Below, piece after piece: positions 8,892 to 18,640 of a DNA stretch of 64,000 nt (its first letter is position 1; the number at the start of each line of letters is the position of its first letter). The stretch is from Flavobacteriales bacterium. GTDB taxonomy: Bacteria; Bacteroidota; Bacteroidia; Flavobacteriales_D; Crocinitomicaceae. The notes beneath the pieces are model-generated. The model had not been told where the DNA came from and did no database searches. It saw nothing but the letters and a program-made list of their open reading frames with translations. Position numbers and translations under genes: made by a program. The DNA is taken from NCBI GenBank assembly GCA_018883325.1, contig VEQH01000001.1:1-64000 (forward strand), read 5' to 3'.

Positions 8892-9411
8892 GCGCACTGT
8901 TTTTATTTTGAGTTGATTTTTAGCACTTAATCAATATAAAAATTGAGCGTAAAAAATGGATAAGGACGCAATGGGTCAATGCAAAATAGTGGAGATTTAG
9001 GCATCATCTGCTTCAATCTGTAACGAAAAGCGACATATATCGACCCACTTTAAATAGAGCTTTAAATACTTTGATTTTAGCATTTAAAGCACACGTTTGA
9101 AAATTAAAGCAAATTAATCTTAATGAATCTTAACTTCTTAATGGTAAAAACTAACCATTAAGGCATTAAGAAAATTAAGGGAGATTACTGGGTTAAATGC
9201 AAAATGTTGGGAATTTAATCTTTAATTTGGGTTAATCTGTAGAGGAAAAACAACACATTTTTTAAGCCTCAAAAAAGTCTATCATAAACGGTGGAAGATA
9301 GGTTTTGATCGTTCTATGAAATTATTGAAGTTCTCTTTTCTCAACAAAGAAAATTAATCCTAATCAATTTTTTATCCCCACGTTTTTGCTATGATCCACG
9401 CAATTCCCTAC
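8892..9411. other. 520-bp gene-free spacer with inverted and dispersed repeats
   Basis: No convincing gene. It contains two perfect 9-bp inverted repeats: GCTTTAAAT 9059-9067 with ATTTAAAGC 9082-9090, and CTTAATGGT 9137-9145 with ACCATTAAG 9154-9162. It also holds pieces of the dispersed repeat found near the left end of the window (about 8940-8960 and 9349-9397). Either hairpin could belong to a small RNA, but no promoter-terminator pair supports one. Confidence 0.5.
9349..9397 (+). repeat. Dispersed intergenic repeat, copy 2
   Basis: Partner of 205-253 (GAAAATTAATCC to GATCC). The companion motif AAAAATTGAGC lies about 400 bp upstream here, but just downstream of copy 1, so the two halves can be separated. 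Confidence 0.5.
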
Positions 9412-10071
9412 CTACTCTATTACGATTTTCTCTCCCAAGAATTTTGGTTGTTTTGAAAAAATGAAATCGAGAAACATATTTGTACGAGCAAGTTTTTCGC
9501 GAAGTTTTGTTCTAAAACCGTAATAAGCAATCACATCTTCAGCGTTATAACCAATTGCATCTAAGCCCAAATATTGAGCTATATAAATTGCTCTTCGCGT
9601 GTGGAAATCTTGAGAAATTATCGTGAATTGTTTTTGACCAAATATTTTATCCGCTCTAAAAATGGAATCAAAAGTTCGAAACCCTGCATAATCAAGAACA
9701 ATTTTATCAGCTGGAATTCCATTTTCTATTAAGGCTTGTTTCATATCTTCTGGTTCGTTGTATTCCTTACGACCATTGTCACCACTAATTAAAATATAGT
9801 CAATCTTTCCAGCTTTGAATAACGCAGTAGCAGCATCAATTCTGTATTGAAAGTAAGAATTAATCCAACCATTCATCAATAATTTTGAAGTTCCCAAAAG
9901 CAAACCAACTTTTCGATGTGGGATTTTTTTGACATCAGTATATACAAGTTCATCTGTTTTGCTTTCTACACGCCAATCAGCGAGGAACACGATTAAAACA
10001 CACGAAATGATAATGGCAAAAAAGGAACGCAACAAGAACTTCCAAGTAAGAAGTCGTTTTAGAATGGACAT
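9412..10071 (-). CDS. SanA/YdcF-family (DUF218) membrane-anchored protein
   Basis: A 219-residue protein with one N-terminal transmembrane helix (about residues 12-30) and a DUF218 domain. Family hallmarks are VGLLLGTSK, DYILISGDNG, the EPEDMKQAL segment and FTIISQDFHTRRA. SanA of enteric bacteria affects envelope barrier function; the chemistry of the family is unresolved. It is convergent with nothing on the left and divergent from the ABC pair on the right. Confidence 0.83.
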   Translation of the reverse strand: MSILKRLLTWKFLLRSFFAIIISCVLIVFLADWRVESKTDELVYTDVKKIPHRKVGLLLGTSKLLMNGWINSYFQYRIDAATALFKAGKIDYILISGDNGRKEYNEPEDMKQALIENGIPADKIVLDYAGFRTFDSIFRADKIFGQKQFTIISQDFHTRRAIYIAQYLGLDAIGYNAEDVIAYYGFRTKLREKLARTNMFLDFIFSKQPKFLGEKIVIE

Positions 10072-10182
10072 AGAAGGTAAGAATTAGTTTGCAAATAAAA
10101 TCAAATTGTTCCGTATATCCATTTAATTTGAAGCTTTCAGAAAAAGTAATTACTTTCATCATCAAATTCATAAAGTCATCAA

Positions 10183-10941
10183 ATGATAAAAGTTAATGCC
10201 TTAACGAAAGACTTTCCTTTGTCGAGACAGCAAAGAAAAGAATTGAATATCGATGAAAAAATTGCTCGCGCTGTTGACAACATCAGTTTTGAATGTCATC
10301 CGGGAAAGGTTTTTTCACTGCTTGGACCAAACGGCGCTGGAAAAACAACTACCTTGCGTATGCTATCAACGATTTTTACTCCAACTTCTGGAACTATCGA
10401 AATTGCGGGAATTGATGCCATAAAATACCCACAAGAAGCGCGTAAAAAAATTGGTTTTCTAACTGGATCAACTGGTTTGTATGCGCGATTGACTCCTGTC
10501 GAATTGATTGATTATTTTGCTTCGCTTTACAGTGTTCCAAAAAATGAACTAGAATCGCGTAAAAAATACTTGTTCGATTTACTTAATATGCACGATTTCT
10601 TAGGAAAAAGAATTGGCAAATTAAGTACGGGAATGAAACAAAAAGTTTCTATTTGTCGCACGATGGTTCACGACCCTGAAGTGGTTGTTTTCGATGAACC
10701 AACAAGTGGTTTGGACGTTATCACTGCTGAAAATATCATCAAATTAATTCGCGATTGCAAAGACCAGAATAAAACTGTTATTTTCTCCAGTCACATTATG
10801 AGTGAAGTTGATTTATTGTGCGACGATTTAGCCATAATCCATAAAGGAAAAATCAAACACGAAGGTTCAATGCTCGATTTCAGAACGAATATGCAAGAAT
10901 CGAATTTGACAGCTGAATTTATCCGAATTGTTCAATCTTAA
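10183..10941 (+). CDS. ABC transporter ATP-binding protein (NatA type)
   Basis: A 252-residue ATPase with Walker A GPNGAGKTT near residue 52, signature LSTGMKQKVSICR near 145, Walker B VVVFDEPTSGLD near 165 and the switch His in FSSHIMSE. It would power the permease encoded immediately downstream, 10 bp away. The pair resembles the NatAB family of ABC-2 exporters. Confidence 0.9.
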   Translation: MIKVNALTKDFPLSRQQRKELNIDEKIARAVDNISFECHPGKVFSLLGPNGAGKTTTLRMLSTIFTPTSGTIEIAGIDAIKYPQEARKKIGFLTGSTGLYARLTPVELIDYFASLYSVPKNELESRKKYLFDLLNMHDFLGKRIGKLSTGMKQKVSICRTMVHDPEVVVFDEPTSGLDVITAENIIKLIRDCKDQNKTVIFSSHIMSEVDLLCDDLAIIHKGKIKHEGSMLDFRTNMQESNLTAEFIRIVQS

Positions 10942-10951
10942 TCCTACAAAA

Positions 10952-12142
10952 ATGATTTACAATATATTTAAAAAAGAATTAATTGACACTTTGCGTGATC
11001 GTCGAACTTTGATGATGATGCTTGTTATTCCTATTTTAGTTTTCCCAATTACGCTCAATGTTTTTGTCGGAATTTCGGCATCATTCCAAGAAGAAGCTGC
11101 TGTTAAAACCTTAAAAGTGGGAATTGTTGGCGACAAAAATTCTTATTTCGCCCAACAGTTGAATGAAATCCCAAGTGAAATGGGAGCAAAAAAGTTGGTG
11201 TTTTTCAAAGATTCAGCTTCTTTAATGACTGAATTAAAAAAAGATAGCATTCAACTTGGAATTATAACTGAAAAGCAATTCAACCAATCGTTGGAGGCGC
11301 AACTACCCGCGCGAGTGACTTGGTACTTTGACGCTACTGAAATCGGAATCAACGAACGGGCAGAACAATATATGAAAATCATTGAAGTCAAGGCTCAACA
11401 AAAACGTTACGATGAACTGGAAGTTGATTTCCGAAAAGTTACGCCTTTTCAAACTTCCTATCAAAACATTGCAAGCGACAAAAAAATGGTTGGACAAATT
11501 GCTGGCGGATTCTTACCATACATTTTCATAGCTTTTGGCTTTATTGGCTGTATGTATCCTGCAATTGATTTGTTTACAGGAGAAAAAGAACGTGGAACGA
11601 TTGAAACACTTTTGACAACACCCGTAGCTCGTTGGCAAATTCTTTTCGGAAAAATGATGGTGGTTGTACTTTCAGGTTTGTTAGCTTCAAGTGCCGCCCT
11701 ACTCGGTTTGTTTATCTCTATTGAATTTCTAAACATTGTTGATAATCAAGAAATAATGAAAATCGTTCACGAAGTTTTAAGTCCACTGTTCATTGCTTCA
11801 ATGTTTAGTTTGTTGTTTCCTTTAACGATTTTCTTTGCCGGCGTTATGATTCCAATTGCGGTTTATGCGAAAACATTTAAAGAAGCGCAAAGTATCATTA
11901 CACCTTTGAATATCGTGATGGTTTTACCTGCGATGGTTGGTTTTTTCCCTGGTATCGAATTGAATTTTATAACGGCTTGTATTCCTGTTGTTAATGTTGT
12001 TTTGGCAACGAAAGAATTGATTTCAGGAACTTTAGAATTTGCTTACTTAGCTTTAAGTTTTGGTGTGATGGTGATGCTTGCGCTCGTTTCTGTTTTTGTT
12101 TCTTACAAGCAGTTTGGAAAAGAGACGAATGTGGTGAGTTGA
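10952..12142 (+). CDS. ABC-2 type permease (NatB type)
   Basis: A 396-residue membrane protein: one N-terminal helix (about 20-42), a roughly 150-residue extracytoplasmic domain, then a cluster of five or six helices with the ABC-2 landmark GEKERGTIETLLTTPV near residue 215. It forms the channel partner of the preceding ATPase. I start it at ATG 10952; the frame is open a little further upstream but only from TTG, and would overlap the ATPase stop. NatB is a sodium exporter in Bacillus; the substrate here is not evident. Confidence 0.87.
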   Translation: MIYNIFKKELIDTLRDRRTLMMMLVIPILVFPITLNVFVGISASFQEEAAVKTLKVGIVGDKNSYFAQQLNEIPSEMGAKKLVFFKDSASLMTELKKDSIQLGIITEKQFNQSLEAQLPARVTWYFDATEIGINERAEQYMKIIEVKAQQKRYDELEVDFRKVTPFQTSYQNIASDKKMVGQIAGGFLPYIFIAFGFIGCMYPAIDLFTGEKERGTIETLLTTPVARWQILFGKMMVVVLSGLLASSAALLGLFISIEFLNIVDNQEIMKIVHEVLSPLFIASMFSLLFPLTIFFAGVMIPIAVYAKTFKEAQSIITPLNIVMVLPAMVGFFPGIELNFITACIPVVNVVLATKELISGTLEFAYLALSFGVMVMLALVSVFVSYKQFGKETNVVS

Positions 12143-12163
12143 GGGATAGGGATTGGGACTGAG

Positions 12164-12231
12164 GATTACGGATTACAGATTGCGGATTACAGATTGCGGA
12201 TTACAGATTGCGGATTACAGATTGCAGATTA
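12164..12231. repeat. Heptad tandem repeat GATTRCR
   Basis: Nine full 7-bp units plus a partial one, alternating GATTACA and GATTGCG, begin 22 bp after the natB-like stop codon. The array lies between convergent genes. An AAAAATTG/CAATTTTT inverted repeat at 12231-12264 follows and may act as a terminator. Confidence 0.85.
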
Positions 12232-12285
12232 AAAATTGAAAGATTAATCTAATCAGCAATTTTTACAATCTGTAATTTTTTATCA

Positions 12286-14292
12286 CTAGCGAACAATATG
12301 GAAGAAACCGTTCTTCTCACCATTTTCATACGTCAATTTGTAGTAATAAACACCATCTTGATGATTTGTGCCATTCGCTGTTTTTCCGTCAAAAGGTTCA
12401 CCACCACTTACTTGCGTATAAATTAAATTTCCCCATCGGTCGAAGATATACATCGTGTATTCTTGGCAAGTTTTGAAATATTCGTCCAACTCTAAAACGT
12501 CATTTGAATTGTCATCATTTGGAGTGAAAACATTTGGAAACTCAAAGTCATCAAGTGTGTAAATTTTCAAAATATCAAGTTCTATTATACTCTCAGGAGA
12601 TTCACACCCATTCACGGTAACTGTTGCATAGTAATCTCCAATCGCTGGGACAGGAGCGGCAAAAGAAAAAGAATCTAATGTTGATGCAAAATTGTTTGGT
12701 CCTGTCCACGAAAAAGTTCCACCCGCCACAGCTTGCGCTTCAAAAACGGCAATATCATTTGGACATAAAAGCGGACTGTTGTTGGATAAAATTGGTGAAG
12801 CAGGAATTGGATAAACTATTAAGTTGTAAATAATAATAGAGTCACATCCTAAAGTCGTTTGTAAATCAAATTGATAAACACCCGTCGTACTAAGTGTTTG
12901 ACCATAATAAACAAATGGTTCGTCTTCGCAAATAGAAGTGTCGCGCGTAAATGAATAAGATGGATTAACGATTAAGGTTAAATCAATAATTGAATCGCAA
13001 CCCGCAACAGTTTGAAGGTTCAAAAAGTAATTTCCAGGTTGATTTAATTGCTGATTACCAAGCGTGTAAAACTCATTGGAGCAAATTGTTTCTGTAATAA
13101 CCAAATTGTAAACAGGATTGACAGTAATTGTTTTTGAAATCGTATCACTGTAACAACCATCAAACATTAAATAAACAGCATAATCACCAGATTGAATGGA
13201 ACTTACATTTGGAATTAGTGTGTCAAAACTATTGCTCACAAATCCATTTGGACCTGTCCAATAGCAAGTTGCACCAGTTAATGTGTCGATTGACAAAGCA
13301 AGTGTGTCACCTGCGCAAAGAGGTGTATTGTAACTAATTGTTGGAGCGGGAACTTGTGCAGGTTGACCGACAATTGTGTCCTTTGAAATAATACAACCTT
13401 CAAGGGATTTAATGTAAACGGTGATATTTCCACCTAAAATATTGCTAAAAGTACTATCGGCATAAAAGTTTGTTCCATTAATAGAATAGCTGATTTGATT
13501 TCCAACGCCAGAAATTGCAATGCTAGCATCTGCATAACCAAAACAACTTGCTTCAACGATTTGAACATCTGTAATTGCTGGTACTGAAATTATTGGTGCT
13601 TCAACATCAAATGTGGGTGTTCCTTGTGGACTTCCATCGTAAGTAGCATTTCCTTGTGCGTTGAGATAATCTCCATTGAATTTATAATAAGCCAAAAGTC
13701 CAGTTTGTGTTGTTGGATTTGGGAGATTATTCATGTTTTGCAAAATTTGAGATTGTGTCCGAACCACATTCCAAACCCTCACCTCATCAATAGATCCTCG
13801 AAAATGATCTGACGCTGGACTCGCTGACCTTGTACCAATCGCACTAATAAAATCATTTGTTACAATTGTTCCTGTGTGCGCACTATCGGCAACTAAACAA
13901 CCATTAATGTAAAGTTTGATAGAAGCACCATCATACGTTGCTGCAACGTGGTACCAAACATTATTTACAACTGGAATTGGACTTGTAACAACCTTAAAAC
14001 CTGAACTTGTCGTTATCTGAAAATTATTAGCTCTCAACAAATAATTTACATTACTCGGGTCTAGGTGTTTTGAAATAATATTTTGAACATTTCCGTTTGC
14101 ACCTCTTTTGTACAATGCCTCCACTGTTAGTTGTGTTCCGCTAACATCCAAATCTCCAATTGCTACCCAACGCAATGAAGGTGCTGGAAAAGTACTCAGT
14201 GAATTTTGTGAAAAAGAGAAATAACTTACAAAAAGAAAAGCGAGGAGAAAGCTAAATTTTGAAAGTATTGGAGAGAATATGTTTGATATCAT
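12286..14292 (-). CDS. LamG-domain surface protein with T9SS type B sorting domain
   Basis: A 668-residue secreted protein. A signal peptide (ending SYFSFSQ) precedes a LamG/concanavalin-like domain (about residues 40-230, with VWYHVAATYDG, LYINGCLVAD and GSIDEVRVWN). Ig-like repeats rich in CDSI-type motifs follow, then a C-terminal gliding-motility/CHU_C domain (FPNVFTPNDDNSNDVLELDE through YIFDRWGNLIY to DGVYYYKL). The last is a T9SS type B export and anchoring signal. Only TTG codons open the frame further upstream, so ATG 14292 is the likely start. It is probably a carbohydrate-binding adhesin. Confidence 0.87.
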   Translation of the reverse strand: MISNIFSPILSKFSFLLAFLFVSYFSFSQNSLSTFPAPSLRWVAIGDLDVSGTQLTVEALYKRGANGNVQNIISKHLDPSNVNYLLRANNFQITTSSGFKVVTSPIPVVNNVWYHVAATYDGASIKLYINGCLVADSAHTGTIVTNDFISAIGTRSASPASDHFRGSIDEVRVWNVVRTQSQILQNMNNLPNPTTQTGLLAYYKFNGDYLNAQGNATYDGSPQGTPTFDVEAPIISVPAITDVQIVEASCFGYADASIAISGVGNQISYSINGTNFYADSTFSNILGGNITVYIKSLEGCIISKDTIVGQPAQVPAPTISYNTPLCAGDTLALSIDTLTGATCYWTGPNGFVSNSFDTLIPNVSSIQSGDYAVYLMFDGCYSDTISKTITVNPVYNLVITETICSNEFYTLGNQQLNQPGNYFLNLQTVAGCDSIIDLTLIVNPSYSFTRDTSICEDEPFVYYGQTLSTTGVYQFDLQTTLGCDSIIIYNLIVYPIPASPILSNNSPLLCPNDIAVFEAQAVAGGTFSWTGPNNFASTLDSFSFAAPVPAIGDYYATVTVNGCESPESIIELDILKIYTLDDFEFPNVFTPNDDNSNDVLELDEYFKTCQEYTMYIFDRWGNLIYTQVSGGEPFDGKTANGTNHQDGVYYYKLTYENGEKNGFFHIVR

Positions 14293-14386
14293 ATAAAAAA
14301 GTGGCGCAAAGATAATTGTTAAAGTCAATAGATGTCAAAAAGACACTAAACAAGCGCAAATGGTTGCTTAATTCATGAAATATTAA

Positions 14387-16498
14387 CTAACGAACAATAT
14401 GGAAATAGCCTGATTTTGAGCCTTCATCGAAAACTAGTTTGTAGAAATACACGCCATCACTCAAATCGGTACCATCTGCCGTTTTTCCTTCAAATGGATC
14501 TTCATTGAATTTGTGAGAGAACACAAGATTTCCCCAACGGTTGTAAATAAATAACTCAAATTCATAACACGTATAGAAATACGATTGGATATCCAATTTA
14601 TCGTTGATTCCGTCATTATCAGGAGTGATTACATTTGGAAAAATGAAATCCTCAAAATTGAAAATATTAGTAATAGTTACAGGAATTGAAGCTGAAGGTG
14701 AAACACATCCATTTACGGATAAGGTTGCGCTGTAATTCCCCATATTGACAGGAAATGCATTAAAGGAATTGTTCTGCTGAGTTGATGTGAAATTGTTTGG
14801 TCCAGTCCAAGAATAAGATGCAAAATCAATAAATTCTGCGTTTAAATTCAATTGATCGCCTGGACAAAGCAACGGACTATTACTAGAAAGAACCGGTGCA
14901 GCTGGAATTGGGTAAATTGTCATTAACAAGGTTACCACTGAATCACAACCATTTGAACCAACTAAGGTTGCTGTGTAAGAACCCGCACTTGTAATCGTTT
15001 GACCGTTAAAATTATAGCTCAAACCGTCGCACATTGCATGCGTGATTGTAGAACTTGTGGTTGGTTTAATTGACAGATTCAAATAAACAATAGAATCACA
15101 ACCTGCTGCATTTTGCAAAGATTGGGAGTAACTTCCCGCGTTTGTAAGTGTTTGACCAAAAAATGTATGAGAACTTCCCGGACAAATTGCAACGTTTTGT
15201 GTCGAGCTTAAAACAGGATTCATCGTTAAATTTAAGGTAACAATTGAATCACAACCTGCTGCATTTTGTAGCGTTTGAGAATAAACCCCTGGATTAGAAA
15301 GCGTTTGACCAAAAAACACATACGAACCACCTTGACATATACTTTGGATAATTGTTCCAGTGAGAACTGGATTGAATGAAAGATTCAGCGTAATTACAGA
15401 ATCACAACCATTTGCAGCAGTAACAGTAGCCTGATGTTGTCCTGCCGTTGAGAAAGTTTGACCTCCAACGGTATAAGAACCACCTTGACAAACAGAAGTG
15501 TTGATTGTGTTATAAATAATTGGTTTTACAGTAACTACAACTTGATCAGAAACAGGACAAGAAGTTGGATTACTTGCTAAAGTTGTTGTAACTGTGAACG
15601 TTTGTGTAATCGGAGTTGTACCTGTGTTGGTTAAAGTAACCGTTGGATTTGAAATATTTGTTTGATTCAAGCCAGCTGAAGGAGACCAAGAATAAACATA
15701 ATTTGGGTTATTTGTAACGCCTATTTGACCTGATGAACCACTACAAATTGAAATATCTGGACCTGCATCTGGCTCAGCAATATCAGCATAAATACGTGCA
15801 TTTTTTATTGAATGTCTATCATTTGAACCTCCAGTACTTGCTGTGAAACCCATATATCCAACAAAAGAAACGGTGTAATTTGTACTCAACCATTGTGTAC
15901 CATTTACAGAAACAGTAATTACTCCATTGTTGTAGTTGATTATAGCGCGATTGTAACCAGATGAGCGAAGAAAATTCAAATTTCCACCTACATTATTAAC
16001 CTTAACAATTCCAGCATTACATTCTCCATAACCAACGCCATTGTAAATTTGAATTTCAGGATTTGCACCACAACCGTTATCATACGTGTCAAAAATCACT
16101 TTAATTCCGTTTGCTGTTTGTGGAATACCAACTCCACCACCACTTACAAAGCCTGTTGGAGGAACGTCTAGAAAACAGAAAGCCAATCCATCAGCGCCGC
16201 TACCATCGTTGATTCTGAAATAAAAATCAACATTCCATTGGTAACACGTAGCCAAATCGATCGGTTGATTGTAAAAAACACCGCCACTTGAACCATTTAC
16301 ATTGTTAGTCAGAATCAACTCATCTGAATTGCTGTCGGTGTCGCCACCCGTATCGCCAACTGCAGCAGCACCAGTTAAATTCCAACCGGTGGTGTTCATT
16401 GTTGGTGTTCCTACTAATTCAGCAAAAACAAGTGACTGAGAAAATAAATTTGGAGAGAGAATAAGGAGAGAAAACAATAGAACTATCGTTTTATACAT
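14387..16498 (-). CDS. Lectin-like surface protein with Ig-like repeats and T9SS type B domain
   Basis: A 703-residue secreted protein with a signal peptide (MYKTIVLLFSLLILSPNLFS). Residues about 25-245 form an L-type lectin-like beta-sandwich (WNVDFYFRINDGSGADGLAFCF and VIFDTYDNGCG). Four or five near-identical repeats of about 47 residues follow (SICQGGSYxFFGQTL ... AAGCDSIVTLNL). The C-terminus is a type B sorting domain (FPNVITPDNDGINDKLDIQ, IYNRWGNLVF). It sits in tandem with the LamG protein and shares its tail, suggesting paralogous adhesins. ATG 16498 is chosen over an upstream TTG. Confidence 0.86.
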   Translation of the reverse strand: MYKTIVLLFSLLILSPNLFSQSLVFAELVGTPTMNTTGWNLTGAAAVGDTGGDTDSNSDELILTNNVNGSSGGVFYNQPIDLATCYQWNVDFYFRINDGSGADGLAFCFLDVPPTGFVSGGGVGIPQTANGIKVIFDTYDNGCGANPEIQIYNGVGYGECNAGIVKVNNVGGNLNFLRSSGYNRAIINYNNGVITVSVNGTQWLSTNYTVSFVGYMGFTASTGGSNDRHSIKNARIYADIAEPDAGPDISICSGSSGQIGVTNNPNYVYSWSPSAGLNQTNISNPTVTLTNTGTTPITQTFTVTTTLASNPTSCPVSDQVVVTVKPIIYNTINTSVCQGGSYTVGGQTFSTAGQHQATVTAANGCDSVITLNLSFNPVLTGTIIQSICQGGSYVFFGQTLSNPGVYSQTLQNAAGCDSIVTLNLTMNPVLSSTQNVAICPGSSHTFFGQTLTNAGSYSQSLQNAAGCDSIVYLNLSIKPTTSSTITHAMCDGLSYNFNGQTITSAGSYTATLVGSNGCDSVVTLLMTIYPIPAAPVLSSNSPLLCPGDQLNLNAEFIDFASYSWTGPNNFTSTQQNNSFNAFPVNMGNYSATLSVNGCVSPSASIPVTITNIFNFEDFIFPNVITPDNDGINDKLDIQSYFYTCYEFELFIYNRWGNLVFSHKFNEDPFEGKTADGTDLSDGVYFYKLVFDEGSKSGYFHIVR

Positions 16499-16564
16499 AA
16501 ATTTAATTTTTATCAAAAATGAGAATTACTTGTAACAAAAACAAAAAGTTAGAATGATTGTTCG

Positions 16565-16957
16565 CTAGGCAAATTCAGCTAATTCCATCCATCTTTCTGT
16601 TTTAGATTCAATGTCTTCGGTTATTTTACCAAGTTTTATTCCTAAATCGTAAACTTCTTTGTTGTTAAGATTACCTGACGAAAGTTGCTCCACAATTGTT
16701 GCTTTTTCGGATTCCAAAGTCTCCAAGTCTTTTTCAATTTTCTTGAATTCTTCTTTCTCTTTGTAGCTTAATTTTCGTTTTTCCACTTCTACTTTTTTCT
16801 CAACAACAACTTGTTTTTCTTGTTGTACTTGAGCTTGTGCCAAGTTATTTTTTTCGTCGCGTTTGTCTTGAATTTGTTTTTTTCTGAAATCGGTATAATT
16901 TCCAACAATGTCTTTGATTTTCCCTTCGCCTTCAAACACAAAAAGGTGATCTACCAT
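16565..16957 (-). CDS. ABC-F ATPase, detached C-terminal part
   Basis: A 130-residue frame starting at an ATG that overlaps the stop of the preceding frame (ATGGTAG). It encodes the end of the second ATPase domain (MVDHLFVFEGEGKIKDIVGNY), a Lys/Glu-rich linker and a coiled-coil tail, as in Uup-like ABC-F proteins. Joined to 16951-18441 by restoring one A, it gives a normal protein of about 625 residues. On its own it lacks any nucleotide-binding motif. Translation by reinitiation at the overlapping ATG is conceivable. Confidence 0.75.
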   Translation of the reverse strand: MVDHLFVFEGEGKIKDIVGNYTDFRKKQIQDKRDEKNNLAQAQVQQEKQVVVEKKVEVEKRKLSYKEKEEFKKIEKDLETLESEKATIVEQLSSGNLNNKEVYDLGIKLGKITEDIESKTERWMELAEFA

Positions 16958-18441
16958 TTATCCATAAAATAGCGGTCGTGAGAAACAACAATCAAACAAC
17001 CTTGAAAATTTCTCAAATAATCTTCCAAAACAGACATCGCGAAAATATCTAAATCATTTGTTGGCTCATCGAGAATCAAGAAATTTGGATTGCTCATCAA
17101 GACACGTAACAATTTCAAACGACGCTTCTCTCCCCCACTTAATTTATGCACGAAATTGTAATGCATATCTCTCGGGAAAAGAAAACGCTCCAGTAGTTGT
17201 GCGGCTGAAAGTTGACGACCTTTTTCCAACGGAATGTATTCTGCAACTTCTTTCACCACGTCAATCACTTTGAAATCGTCTGGTACTTTTATTAAATCTT
17301 GGGAATAGTATCCAAAAACAACTGTTTCACCAATGACGATTTTACCTTTGTCTGTCGGTTCTTCGCCCAACAACATTTTCAAGAAAGTCGTTTTACCTGT
17401 CCCGTTATTTCCAACAATCCCTAAACGTTCTAAACGTTGAACATTGTATGTAAAATCTTCCAAGATTTTTTTATCTCCAAAGCTTTTACCAACTTTATGA
17501 AATTCCACAATTTTAGAACCTAAACGTTCCATTTTTACTGGCAATTCCAATTCGTCCTCGTCTGTATTTTGAAGCGCTGTTTTCTTAATATCTTGGAAAG
17601 CATCTACACGTGCTTTTTGCTTCGTACCACGGGCTTTTGGTTGACGACGAATCCATTCTAATTCTTTTTTGAATGTATTTTTCGCCTTTTCAATTGTGGA
17701 TTGTAATTGGTCTTCCCTTTCTGCTTTTTTCTCTAAATAATAAGAGAAATTTCCTTTGTATCTGTAAATTGTTTGATCTGCTAATTCAAATATTGTATCG
17801 CAAACAACTTCCAAGAAATAACGGTCGTGAGTAACCATCAATATCGTTGATTTTGAAGTCGCCAAATACGATTCCAACCATTCAATCATATCTAAATCAA
17901 GGTGGTTGGTAGGCTCATCTAGGAATAAAAAATCTGCTTCTGATAAAAGCACTTTTGCTAAAGCTACTCGTTTTTTCTGTCCTCCTGAAAGCGAACCTAC
18001 AAGCTGTGAAGTGTCTTGCAATTTAAGCACCGACAAGATTTGCTGCACTTTCACTTCGATGTCCCAAGCGTTCATTTCTGTGATTTCTTGGTACAAATGC
18101 TCCAACGCTTTCTCGTCGTTGCTGTCCATTGCAATGTTGTACTCTTTAATCAATTTTAGTTCGGGCAAATCGTGATCGAAAACGGCCTCCAAGATGGTTT
18201 GTTCAGGATTCATCAATTCAGTTTGCTCCATAAAAGCAACACGAATGTCGTTTCTAAAAACAATTCGACCGCTATCGTATTGCTCAAAGTCCATCAAACA
18301 ACGCAATAAAGTTGTTTTTCCAGAACCATTTTTAGCAATTATAGCCACTTTTTGTCCTTGGTCGATACCAAAAGTTAAGTCAGCAAAAAGTACACGTTCA
18401 CCAAAAGATTTGGTGAGATTTTCAACAGAAAGGTAATTCAT
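16951..18441 (-). CDS. ABC-F family ATPase, N-terminal part (frameshifted gene)
   Basis: ABC-F proteins act on ribosomes rather than in membranes. This 496-residue frame has both ATPase cassettes: Walker A AKNGSGKTT and GNNGTGKTT, signatures LSGGQKKRVALAK and LSGGEKRRLKLLR, and Walker B FLFLDEPTNHLD and FLILDEPTNDLD. The reading ends prematurely at SHDRYFMDKW, where homologues continue FMDKMVDHLF. The missing base lies in an A-run at about 16957-16960. It could be a real frameshift or an assembly/sequencing error. ATG 18441 is preferred over the TTG one codon earlier. Confidence 0.85.
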   Translation of the reverse strand: MNYLSVENLTKSFGERVLFADLTFGIDQGQKVAIIAKNGSGKTTLLRCLMDFEQYDSGRIVFRNDIRVAFMEQTELMNPEQTILEAVFDHDLPELKLIKEYNIAMDSNDEKALEHLYQEITEMNAWDIEVKVQQILSVLKLQDTSQLVGSLSGGQKKRVALAKVLLSEADFLFLDEPTNHLDLDMIEWLESYLATSKSTILMVTHDRYFLEVVCDTIFELADQTIYRYKGNFSYYLEKKAEREDQLQSTIEKAKNTFKKELEWIRRQPKARGTKQKARVDAFQDIKKTALQNTDEDELELPVKMERLGSKIVEFHKVGKSFGDKKILEDFTYNVQRLERLGIVGNNGTGKTTFLKMLLGEEPTDKGKIVIGETVVFGYYSQDLIKVPDDFKVIDVVKEVAEYIPLEKGRQLSAAQLLERFLFPRDMHYNFVHKLSGGEKRRLKLLRVLMSNPNFLILDEPTNDLDIFAMSVLEDYLRNFQGCLIVVSHDRYFMDKW

Positions 18442-18610
18442 CAATGATTATTTATGTCTCAAATTTTGAGAGGTGCAAAGGTAGGGGTTTATTTCTGAAA
18501 GCCGATGACTTAAAAAAGGTTTTGAATATATGCTTTTATACCAGTAGTATAAATTCATTAGCTTTAAAGGATGGTTTGAGCAAATAAGTTTTTTTGCCAT
18601 TCTTTTGCTT

Positions 18611-18640
18611 GATACTTCGACAAGCTCAGTACAAGCAAAA
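18611..18640. repeat. REP-like hairpin element (TCGACAAGCTC core)
   Basis: GCTTG-A-TACT, the core TCGACAAGCTC, then AGTA-CAAGC: complementary arms around a core. The same core flanked by TGGT/ACCA occurs inside coding sequence at 40710 and 42506. Confidence 0.6.

Noticed and set aside
9059-9162. Small RNA from the two inverted repeats after rpmH
   Set aside because: No promoter or T-run accompanies either hairpin; recorded only as spacer content.
9977-10171. 64-codon frame upstream of and overlapping the SanA-like gene
   Set aside because: It overlaps the real gene in another frame, has no family match and lacks a plausible start region.
12164-12231. CRISPR-like array
   Set aside because: The units are 7 bp with no spacers; this is a simple tandem repeat and there are no cas genes in the window.
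16951-16960. Programmed -1 frameshift in the ABC-F gene
   Set aside because: The sequence TGGATAAATGG lacks a slippery X-XXY-YYZ heptamer and Lys-tRNA re-pairing would be poor; an indel or reinitiation is more likely.
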